Positions 1 to 5,894 of a stretch of DNA of 6,946 bases are shown here, piece after piece (position 1 is the stretch's first letter; every line of letters starts with the position of its first letter). Location: assembly GCA_023430775.1 (NCBI GenBank), contig JAEYYY010000316.1, positions 1 to 6,946 on the forward strand, given 5' to 3'. A program made the position numbers and the translations under genes. Below the pieces are notes generated by a model. It saw only the letters and a program-made list of their open reading frames with translations. It was not told the origin of the DNA and ran no database searches. The stretch is from Pseudomonadota bacterium. GTDB lineage: Bacteria; Myxococcota_A; Polyangia; Haliangiales; Haliangiaceae.

Positions 1-934
1 ACTCCCACTTGCCGTTCTTCCAGTCCCACTGACCGGGATCCCAGACGAAGCCACGGCGGACGCCGGGACGCTCGCCCTTCACCCCCGGCGGCTCGCTCGT
101 CGGATATTGCGGCGCTGCATCCCAGCCACCGCGCGCCAGCTCCCAGCGACCGTTCTTGTTCTCCCACTTGCTGGGACGCCACACCGAGCCGGTCTTCTCG
201 GCTTCCCAGTGACCGGGCGTCCACTCCCACTTGCCGTTCTTCCAGTCCCACTGACCGGGATCCCAGACGAAGCCGCGGCGGACGCCGGGACGCTCGACCT
301 TCACCGGCGGCGGCGCGGCCGTCGGATATTGCGCGGCAGCCGGCGCGTTCTCCCAGACGCCGACGGTGAACTCCCAGCGACCGCCCTTGTTCTCCCAGCG
401 GCCGGGACGCCACGCCTGATTCGGACGCTCCGCTTCCCAGCGACCCGCGGTCCACTCCCACTTGCCGCCCTTCCACTCCCAGCGACCCGGATCCCAGACG
501 AAGCCGCGGCGAACGCCGGGACGCTCCTCCTTGGGAGCCGGCGGTGCGGCGGTCGGGTACTGCGCGATCGGACCGTCTTCCCAGTCGCCCTTGACGAACA
601 CCCATTCGCCGCCCTGGTTGTCCCAGCGATCCTCGCGCCACTTCTTGCCGGGGCGCTCGGTCTCCCAGCGACCGGCGACCCAGTCCCAATCATCACCGTC
701 CCATTCCCAGTGTCCCTTGACGAACACCTGACCGCGACGCGGCGGTGAGTTCTCGACCTTCGGTGCGGGCGGCGCACTCGCGGTGACCCACTTGCCCTCG
801 ACGCGCACCCACTTGCCGCCCTGGTTCTCCCAGCGTGCGGGCTGGAACTTCTTGCCGACCTTCTGCGCTTCCCAGCGACCGGGCGTCCATTCCCACTTGC
901 CACCCTTCCAGTCCCAGTTGCCGGCGACCCAGTG
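1..934 (-). repeat. Coding tandem repeat array, five units of about 207-231 bp
   Basis: Anchoring on the codon that aligns with V in RRGFV (H in the first unit), the units begin at 934, 727, 499, 268 and 46 on the minus strand. Spacings are 207, 228, 231 and 222 bp, all multiples of three. The two units nearest the left edge are almost identical at DNA level: 1-83 and 223-305 differ at two positions (53/275 and 75/297). The units nearer the N-terminus are much more diverged. The array continues past the left edge, so copy number is unknown. Confidence 0.85.
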
Positions 935-1189
935 CTGGCCGCGTCGCTTGCCCTGCTTCTCCGCCTTCGCGGCAGGTGGTGCGGACGTCGGGTAGTCGTC
1001 CTTGTGATCCTTGTGATCCTTGTGATCCTTGTGGTCCTTGTGATCCTCGCGGCGGTCCTTCCGGTCGTCGCGGCGATCCTTCCGCTCTTCCTTGCGGTCC
1101 CCGTAGGGTTGAGCATCGACGGTCGAAATCAGCGTCGTGCTGGCGAGCGCTGCGGTGAGCAGCCAGCGGCGAAGATGAACAAAGCGCAT
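1..1189 (-). CDS. Secreted Trp-rich WXXGXW-repeat protein (3' end beyond window)
   Basis: Function is unknown. The frame is open from ATG at 1187-1189 to the left edge, giving 396 codons with no stop, so the C-terminus is missing. Residues 1-26 form a signal peptide (n-region with R7/R8, hydrophobic core, cleavage near VDA-QP). Residues 31-65 are charged, including five DHK triplets (49-63). From residue 86 there are five units of 69-77 residues, the last one cut. Each carries about nine or ten Trp in motifs such as WDPGQW, WTPGRW and WVAGNW, separated by Pro-rich QYPTAAPP linkers. About 43 of 396 residues are Trp. This resembles the Pfam WXXGXW repeat, whose members are poorly characterised envelope proteins; that match is from memory. 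A good ribosome site, GGAGG at 1195-1199, lies 5 nt before the ATG and fixes the start. It is transcribed divergently from the lipoprotein operon. A carbohydrate or wall-binding surface is possible but is only inference. Confidence 0.85.
   Translation of the reverse strand, partial: MRFVHLRRWLLTAALASTTLISTVDAQPYGDRKEERKDRRDDRKDRREDHKDHKDHKDHKDHKDDYPTSAPPAAKAEKQGKRRGQHWVAGNWDWKGGKWEWTPGRWEAQKVGKKFQPARWENQGGKWVRVEGKWVTASAPPAPKVENSPPRRGQVFVKGHWEWDGDDWDWVAGRWETERPGKKWREDRWDNQGGEWVFVKGDWEDGPIAQYPTAAPPAPKEERPGVRRGFVWDPGRWEWKGGKWEWTAGRWEAERPNQAWRPGRWENKGGRWEFTVGVWENAPAAAQYPTAAPPPVKVERPGVRRGFVWDPGQWDWKNGKWEWTPGHWEAEKTGSVWRPSKWENKNGRWELARGGWDAAPQYPTSEPPGVKGERPGVRRGFVWDPGQWDWKNGKWE
999..1043. repeat. 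9-bp tandem repeat, five copies, encoding DHK
   Basis: The plus strand reads tccttgtga five times in succession, with one variant (tccttgtgg at 1026-1034). On the coding minus strand this gives Asp-His-Lys repeats at residues 49-63 of the Trp-rich protein, just after its signal peptide. It sits in a longer Lys/Arg/Asp-rich linker, and diverged 9-bp copies extend to about 1090. Because the unit is a multiple of three, copy-number changes would alter linker length without breaking the frame. Confidence 0.85.
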
Positions 1190-1280
1190 CCAGTCCTCCG
1201 TGAAACGTGACTGGGACGGAGCTTAGCTCGAATAATTCGCGTCCACGGCGAGGGCGCCGGCCCATGTTACGAACGAGATC
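1190..1280. promoter_or_regulatory. Divergent intergenic region with candidate promoter and palindrome
   Basis: These 91 bp separate two divergent starts and must hold the promoters for both directions unless these lie inside the genes. The only AT-rich patch is at 1229-1239, a perfect inverted repeat (CGAAT, A, ATTCG). On the plus strand, AATAAT at 1231-1236 matches the sigma-70 -10 box in five of six positions. GTGACT at 1207-1212, 18 bp upstream, matches the -35 box in four of six. The palindrome overlaps this -10, so it could instead be an operator. Promoter rules in this organism are unknown, so the assignment is tentative. Confidence 0.35.
1195..1199 (-). promoter_or_regulatory. Ribosome binding site of the Trp-rich protein gene
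   Basis: GGAGG on the minus strand, 5 nt before the ATG at 1189. It is the strongest Shine-Dalgarno match in the window and decides this start. Confidence 0.7.
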
Positions 1281-1829
1281 GTGGTTCGCGCGGCACTCCT
1301 CCTCGCGGTTTCGGGCGCTCTCGCCGCCGCTTGTGGCGATTCGCCCCGAGGGACGCCGCCGCCGCAACAACCCTCACACCTCGAGCAGACGATCGCCAGC
1401 CAGCTGTCGGCCAAGCTGGGACGTCCTGCGCGCGTGTCGTGCACGGCCACGAGCTGCCGCGCCGATCTCGGCGATGCCGTGCTGCCGATCGCGGTCACCC
1501 GCGGCGGCGGCGGCGCCAGCTGGTCGATCAGCGGCCTGGTCGTCCGCAGCGAGCCGATCGAGAAGTACTTCAGCGGCGCGCTCGTCGATCTCGGGGCGCC
1601 GCAGCGGGTGACGTGCGGACCGGCGATCCGCAGCGTCGAGCCCGGCGATCGGATCGCGTGCTCGCTCGAGCGCGGCGGCGTGGCGTTCGCGGTGATCGCG
1701 GCCGACGGCACGTTCATCCCCGAGATCGAGCTCGATCCGGCGGCGGCCGCCGCGCGGTCCGTGGAGCCGACGGAGCCGCTGGTCGACCGCGACAGTAGCG
1801 GCAGCGGCAGCGATGATGACGACGACTGA
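1281..1829 (+). CDS. Small lipoprotein, two DUF4333-like halves and an Asp tail
   Basis: Predicted lipoprotein of 182 residues, function unknown. It starts at GTG with a weak ribosome site; the ATG at 1264 is out of frame. Residues 1-17 form a hydrophobic signal peptide ending in an AAAC lipobox with C18 as the lipidated Cys. After a Pro-rich linker come two similar halves, about residues 34-88 and 93-151. Each pairs a short amphipathic helix (IASQLSAKLG; IEKYFSGALVDLG) with two Cys (C54/C59 and C112/C127). The second half, VTCGPAI...GDRIACSL followed by a strand and a DG turn, recalls the DUF4333 family of exported proteins; this is a tentative pattern match. The C-terminus is SSGSGS then five Asp. 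It is the first gene of an apparent operon, and its last 17 bases overlap the next gene. Confidence 0.8.
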   Translation: MVRAALLLAVSGALAAACGDSPRGTPPPQQPSHLEQTIASQLSAKLGRPARVSCTATSCRADLGDAVLPIAVTRGGGGASWSISGLVVRSEPIEKYFSGALVDLGAPQRVTCGPAIRSVEPGDRIACSLERGGVAFAVIAADGTFIPEIELDPAAAAARSVEPTEPLVDRDSSGSGSDDDDD

Positions 1830-3603
1830 TCCGCGGTATACCCGGCGCATGATCCTCGCGAGAGCTCTCGGTGCAGCGCTCGGCGTCGCCGTGCTCGCGT
1901 GCTCGAATCCGCCGAAGTCACAGCCGCCGCTCGAGCCCAGGAAGCGCGAGGGTGCGGTCACGATCTCGATCGTCGGCACCAACGATCTGCACGGCGCGAT
2001 CGGCAGGCTGCCGCTGCTCGCCGGCTACGTCGCGAACCTGCGCGAGGCCCGCAAGGCCGACGGTGGCGGCGTCATCCTGGTCGATGCCGGCGACATGTTC
2101 CAGGGCACGCTCGAATCGAACCTCGCCGAGGGCGCCGACGTGGTGCGCGCGTACAACGCGATCGGTTACACCGCCGCCGCGGTCGGCAACCACGAGTTCG
2201 ACTACGGTCCCGAGGGTCCGGCGGCCACGCCGGCGAGCGCCGACGACGACGCCCGCGGTGCGCTCAAGGCGCGCGCGAAGGAAGCGAAGTTTCCGATCAT
2301 GACCGCGAACATCCAGGATCGCGGATCGGGCTCGCGCATCAAGTGGCCCAACATGCCGGCGTCGACGCTCGTCGAGGTGGCCAACGTCAAGATCGGCATC
2401 ATCGGTGCGAGCACCGAGGCCACGCCGTTCACCACGATGCCGGCGAACTTCGTCGGGCTCCAGATGGCACCGCCGCCGGCGCAGGCGATCACCGAAGAGG
2501 CGAAGGCGCTGCGCGCGCAGGGTGCGAGCGTCATCGTCGTCACCGCGCACATCGGATCGAAGTGCAAGGATCTCGATCATCCCAACGACACGTCGTCGTG
2601 TGACTCCAACGAGGAGCTGTTCCAGGTGATCCGCGATCTGCCGAAGGGCATGGTCGACGTGTTCGTCGCCGGTCACACGCACGCCGCGATCGCGCATCGG
2701 ATCTCCGACATCGCGGTGATCGAGTCGTACTCGTCGGGCCGCGCGTTCGGTCGCGTCGATCTGCGAGTCGCCGCCGATGGCCACGTGTCGTCGGTCAAGG
2801 TCCACAAGCCGCAGATGCTGTGCCCCGGCGAGAACCCGGGCGAGAACCCGATGGCACTCGATCAGTGCAATCCCGCGCCGTACGAGGGCAAGCCGGTCGC
2901 CGTCGATCGTACCGTGCAGACGATCGCCGACGAGGCGCTCGCCAAGGCGCAGAAGCGGCGCAGCGAGCCGCTCGGTGTCAGGCTCGCGAAGGCGGTCACC
3001 AAGTCGTACAAGCTCGAATCCGCCGAGGGGAACTGGTTCACCGATCTGATGCTCGCGGCACAGCCCACCGCCCAGGTCGCGGTCACCAACGGCGGCGGGT
3101 TGCGCGCCGACATGCCGGCCGGCGAGCTGACGTACGGCTCGTTGTTCGAGGCGATGCCGTTCGACAACCGGTTCGCGCTCGTCGATCTCAAGGGCGCGCA
3201 CCTCCGCAAGCTGATCACCGGAAACCTGACGCGCGACAACGCGTGGCTGTCGTGGGGCGGGCTGACCGCGAAGGCGAAGTGCAGTGCGAAGCAGCTCGAG
3301 GTGACGATCCTGGTCGGCGGCAAACCGCTCGACGAGAACAAGTCGTACCGGCTGGTCACCAGCGACTTTCTCGCATCCGGCGGCGACGGCCTGATCGGGC
3401 GGCTGAAGCTGCCCGAAGGTTCGGTCAAGCTGACCGACGTGATCATCCGCGATGCCATGGTCGAGGTGCTGAAGAAGCAGAAGGGCGCCGTGATCGATGC
3501 CGACAAGCTGGCGAAGCGCCGCGTCGAGTTTCCCGGTCAGCGCCCGCTCGAGTGCGGTCCGGGAAGCAGCAAGCGCGAACGCACGGACGAGGAGCCAGAC
3601 TGA
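1813..3603 (+). CDS. UshA-like metallophosphatase/5'-nucleotidase lipoprotein
   Basis: Probably hydrolyses nucleotides or related phosphate esters in the envelope; the exact substrate cannot be read from sequence. It has 596 residues. The N-terminal metallophosphatase domain (about 48-330) carries the full metal-site set: D58-x-H60, D94 in DAGD, N126-H127-E128 with D130, H246 and GHTH at 287-290. These correspond to the UshA two-metal and catalytic residues. The 5'-nucleotidase C-terminal domain (about 385-560) shows EGNWFTD, NGGGLR at 426-431, MPFDNRF, and F519 before GGDG, the position of one of the base-stacking aromatics in UshA. The signal sequence ends in the lipobox VLAC (C30). TRRMIL at 10-15 before a Gly/Ala-rich core looks like a Tat motif and favours the ATG at 1813 (or 1816) over 1849. 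It overlaps the upstream gene by 17 nt, and its stop overlaps the next start. Confidence 0.93.
   Translation: MMTTTDPRYTRRMILARALGAALGVAVLACSNPPKSQPPLEPRKREGAVTISIVGTNDLHGAIGRLPLLAGYVANLREARKADGGGVILVDAGDMFQGTLESNLAEGADVVRAYNAIGYTAAAVGNHEFDYGPEGPAATPASADDDARGALKARAKEAKFPIMTANIQDRGSGSRIKWPNMPASTLVEVANVKIGIIGASTEATPFTTMPANFVGLQMAPPPAQAITEEAKALRAQGASVIVVTAHIGSKCKDLDHPNDTSSCDSNEELFQVIRDLPKGMVDVFVAGHTHAAIAHRISDIAVIESYSSGRAFGRVDLRVAADGHVSSVKVHKPQMLCPGENPGENPMALDQCNPAPYEGKPVAVDRTVQTIADEALAKAQKRRSEPLGVRLAKAVTKSYKLESAEGNWFTDLMLAAQPTAQVAVTNGGGLRADMPAGELTYGSLFEAMPFDNRFALVDLKGAHLRKLITGNLTRDNAWLSWGGLTAKAKCSAKQLEVTILVGGKPLDENKSYRLVTSDFLASGGDGLIGRLKLPEGSVKLTDVIIRDAMVEVLKKQKGAVIDADKLAKRRVEFPGQRPLECGPGSSKRERTDEEPD
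3589..3594 (+). promoter_or_regulatory. Ribosome binding site of the DAHP synthase gene
   Basis: GAGGAG ends 8 nt before the ATG at 3603, inside the 3' end of the nucleotidase gene. It supports this start over any upstream codon in the long open frame. Confidence 0.65.
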
Positions 3604-4949
3604 TGGCCGAGTGGTCCCCCACCAGCTGGCAAACCAAGCCGGCGCTCCAGCAACCCGGCTACACCGATGCCGCGGCCCTCGCGCGCGTCGTCGCCGAGAT
3701 GGGCCGGCTACCGCCGCTGGTGACATCGTGGGAGGTCGAGAACCTCAAGCAGGATCTCGCGCGCGCGGCCGCCGGTGAGGCCTTCGTGCTCCAGGGCGGT
3801 GACTGCGCGGAGAGCTTCGACGACTGCCGCTCGGAGCCGATCGCCGCGAAGCTCAAGATCCTGATGCAGATGTCGCTCGTGCTGGTCCACGGCACGCGCA
3901 AGCCGGTGGTCCGCATCGGTCGCATCGCCGGCCAGTATGCCAAGCCGCGGTCGTCGGATGCCGAGACCCGCGGCGGCGTCACGCTGCCCGCCTATCGCGG
4001 CGACATCATCAATCGCGATGGCTTCACCGCCGAGGATCGCGCGCCCGATCCGCAGCTGATGCTGCGCGCCTACGAGCGCTCGGCGCTGACCTTGAACTTC
4101 ATCCGTGCGCTCACGGATGGTGGCTTCGCCGATCTCCACCACCCCGAGTACTGGGACATGGCGTTCGCGCACGGCTCGCCGAACGCCGAGGCCTATCACA
4201 AGATCGTCGACTCGATTCGCGAGTCCCTCGACTTCGTCTCCGCGATCACCGGTGTCGAGAACGAGGTGCTACGCCGCGTCGACGTCTTCACCTCGCACGA
4301 GGCGCTCGCGCTGCCGTACGAGCAAGCGCAGACTCGCAAGGTGCCGCGCCGCGCCGGCTACTACAACCTGTCGACGCACTTCCCGTGGATCGGCATGCGC
4401 ACCGCGCAGCTCGAGGGCGCCCACGTCGAGTTCTTCCGCGGCATCCGCAACCCGCTCGGCATCAAGGTCGGGCCGGGGATGACCGAGGACTGGCTGGTCG
4501 GCCTGCTCGACGTGCTCGATCCCGAGCACGAGCCGGGCAAGATCACGCTGATCCACCGGATGGGTGCGGGGCAGGTCGCCACCAAGTTGCCGCCGCTCGT
4601 CGCCGCCGTGCAGAAGGCCGGGCGCCGCGTGCTGTGGGTCTGCGATCCGATGCACGGCAACACCGAGACCACGCCGGGCGGCATCAAGACCCGGCGGTTC
4701 GACAACATCGTCACCGAGCTCGAGCAGAGCTTCGAGCTCCACCACCAGCTCGGCTCGCGGCTCGGCGGCGTGCACGTCGAGCTCACCGGCGAGGATGTCA
4801 CCGAGTGCGTGGGTGGTGCGCGCGGGCTCGCCGAGGTCGACCTCGAGCGCGCGTACAAGAGCCGCGTCGATCCGCGCCTCAACTACGAGCAGGCGCTCGA
4901 GATGGCGATGCGGATCAGCAAGCACGTCCGCGGACGCAGCGCGCTGTGA
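3603..4949 (+). CDS. aroG: Type II 3-deoxy-7-phosphoheptulonate (DAHP) synthase
   Basis: Cytoplasmic enzyme condensing phosphoenolpyruvate with erythrose 4-phosphate to DAHP, the first step of the shikimate route to aromatic amino acids. It has 448 residues, near the family norm (about 460). All active-site elements of the Mycobacterium tuberculosis type II enzyme are present: metal ligands C68 (GGDCAE), H351 (DPMHGNT), E393 (HVELTGED) and D423 (DPRLN), and PEP-binding R107 (RIAGQYAKPR), K288 (NPLGIKVGP) and R319 (IHRMGAG). The spacing between H, E and D matches that enzyme exactly. The N-terminus is shorter by about 18 residues. The start overlaps the upstream stop as TGATG, with GAGGAG 8 nt before, so it is probably translationally coupled to the nucleotidase. 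The frame is open far upstream, but that region codes in another frame. The symbol follows the mycobacterial name; a phenazine-type paralogue cannot be excluded, but no such neighbours are seen. Confidence 0.96.
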   Translation: MAEWSPTSWQTKPALQQPGYTDAAALARVVAEMGRLPPLVTSWEVENLKQDLARAAAGEAFVLQGGDCAESFDDCRSEPIAAKLKILMQMSLVLVHGTRKPVVRIGRIAGQYAKPRSSDAETRGGVTLPAYRGDIINRDGFTAEDRAPDPQLMLRAYERSALTLNFIRALTDGGFADLHHPEYWDMAFAHGSPNAEAYHKIVDSIRESLDFVSAITGVENEVLRRVDVFTSHEALALPYEQAQTRKVPRRAGYYNLSTHFPWIGMRTAQLEGAHVEFFRGIRNPLGIKVGPGMTEDWLVGLLDVLDPEHEPGKITLIHRMGAGQVATKLPPLVAAVQKAGRRVLWVCDPMHGNTETTPGGIKTRRFDNIVTELEQSFELHHQLGSRLGGVHVELTGEDVTECVGGARGLAEVDLERAYKSRVDPRLNYEQALEMAMRISKHVRGRSAL

Positions 4950-4952
4950 TCA
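4925..4952. repeat. Three abutting perfect palindromes at the convergent gene junction
   Basis: CGTCCGCGGACG (4925-4936), CAGCGCGCTG (4937-4946) and TGATCA (4947-4952) follow each other with no gap. TGATCA is formed by the two opposing stop codons. The palindromes have no loop and no T-tract follows, so this is not a classical intrinsic terminator. Codon and GC bias could produce it by chance. Confidence 0.4.
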
Positions 4953-5873
4953 GAAGCGACGGAACATCGAGAAGCCGACCGAGTCGCCGTCGACCGTCGG
5001 CGTGAACGCGGTCTTCGGCAGCGCTTCTTCCTGGCGCTCGCCCGGAGGCGCGGTGAAGAAGAAGTACGCCGCGATGCCGAGGCCGACGGCCACGCCGCCG
5101 GCGAACACCAGCGACGGTGCCAGCATGCGGTCCTTGATCTCCTTCTTCTTGCCGGGGTCGTTCCCCATGCCGACCTCCTTGTCGAAGTCGGACTGGATGC
5201 CATTGGCCCAGATCCCGGTGGCCACCGTGGTGACGAAGATGACGCTGCCGCCGATCACCGCGCCCATCAGCCGACGGCGCCGGCGGTTGCCGACGATCGG
5301 CGCATCCTCGAGTGGCTTGAAGGTGTGGTTCAGGAGCTTGCCGTCCGCTTCGACGACGATCTGCTCCGACGAGGTCTTCTTGCCGGCGAGCCGCGCTTCG
5401 ACCGTGTGAGGACCCTTGTCGACCTCGAACGTGGGCTCGGTCGGCGAGATCCGATCGCCATCGATCGTCGCGACGGCACCCGGTTGAAGGTTGCTGATGT
5501 CGAACGTGATCTTCGCGACCACGCCTGCCAGGGAGCTCGTCCGCTCCTGCGCCGTGCTGATGTACTCCGCGTTCGACTCGTCCTTGGTCTCGTTGGCGAT
5601 GATCAGCGTCTTGCGGTACCAGCGAAGCGCGCTGCCGAGCTTGCCCTGCTTCTCGTTGCACTGACCGAGGTTGAGAAGGATCGCGACGTTGTTGGGCTGG
5701 AGCTTCTGCGCTTCCTTGAACTTGTCACAGGCCGCCGCGTACTGCTCCTTGCCGACGAGGTCGCGACCCGCCAGAAACAGCTCGTCGGCCTGCTTGCTGG
5801 TGTCGGCCGTGTTATCTGCCGCAACCGGCGACGACAAAGCGATGACTGCAACTAGCGCCCCGATTACTCGCAT
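4950..5873 (-). CDS. TPR/PEGA-like exported protein with two membrane segments
   Basis: Function unknown; probably an envelope scaffold or binding protein. It has 307 residues. Residues 1-19 are a signal peptide (cleavage near VAA-D). TPR-like helices span about 26-115, with the consensus AACDKFKEAQKLQP and NLGQCNEKQG. A PEGA-like beta domain follows at about 120-175 (PGAVATIDGD, KGPHTVEARLAGKK). Hydrophobic segments lie at about 202-222, preceded by five Arg (197-201), and 251-273. The tail is beta-like and ends in Phe (VGFSMFRRF). C49 and C72 align with C51 and C74 of the upstream paralogue. The ATG at 5873 has GAGG at 5877-5880, only 3 nt away. The gene lies 21 bp after its paralogue, so both are probably one transcript. 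Its stop abuts the DAHP synthase stop from the other strand. Confidence 0.85.
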   Translation of the reverse strand: MRVIGALVAVIALSSPVAADNTADTSKQADELFLAGRDLVGKEQYAAACDKFKEAQKLQPNNVAILLNLGQCNEKQGKLGSALRWYRKTLIIANETKDESNAEYISTAQERTSSLAGVVAKITFDISNLQPGAVATIDGDRISPTEPTFEVDKGPHTVEARLAGKKTSSEQIVVEADGKLLNHTFKPLEDAPIVGNRRRRRLMGAVIGGSVIFVTTVATGIWANGIQSDFDKEVGMGNDPGKKKEIKDRMLAPSLVFAGGVAVGLGIAAYFFFTAPPGERQEEALPKTAFTPTVDGDSVGFSMFRRF

Positions 5874-5894
5874 CGTCCTCGATGATAACCCGGA

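Noticed and set aside
107..748. Plus-strand open frame of 213 codons through the repeat array
   Set aside because: Its repeats only mirror the Trp-rich coding repeats on the other strand, and it has no signal peptide, ribosome site or domain.
1..934. CRISPR-like or satellite interpretation of the regular repeats
   Set aside because: Units are long (207-231 bp), always multiples of three and form one continuous open frame; there are no unique spacers between short identical repeats.
301..1370. Two further minus-strand frames (301-1116 and 693-1370) over the repeat array
   Set aside because: They are Arg/Ser/Thr/Gly-rich off-frame readings. The frame from 1189 has a signal peptide, a strong ribosome site and regular Trp motifs.
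2820..3602. N-terminal extension of DAHP synthase by 261 codons in the same open frame
   Set aside because: The extension overlaps the conserved C-terminal domain of the nucleotidase in another frame, is Arg/Gly-rich without a domain, and the ATG at 3603 has a good ribosome site and matches family length.
1918..3726. A 602-codon open frame on the minus strand opposite the nucleotidase gene
   Set aside because: It is antisense to a gene with complete catalytic motifs. Its translation is Arg/Asp-rich with no recognisable domain, as expected for a shadow frame in GC-rich DNA.
4269..4925. Minus-strand open frames inside the DAHP synthase gene
   Set aside because: They are antisense to a highly conserved enzyme with all active-site residues, with no independent coding evidence.
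1..4949. Functional link between the Trp-rich protein and the aromatic biosynthesis enzyme nearby
   Set aside because: An appealing story, but the genes are divergent and separated by two others; DAHP synthase serves all aromatic synthesis. Proximity alone does not support it.
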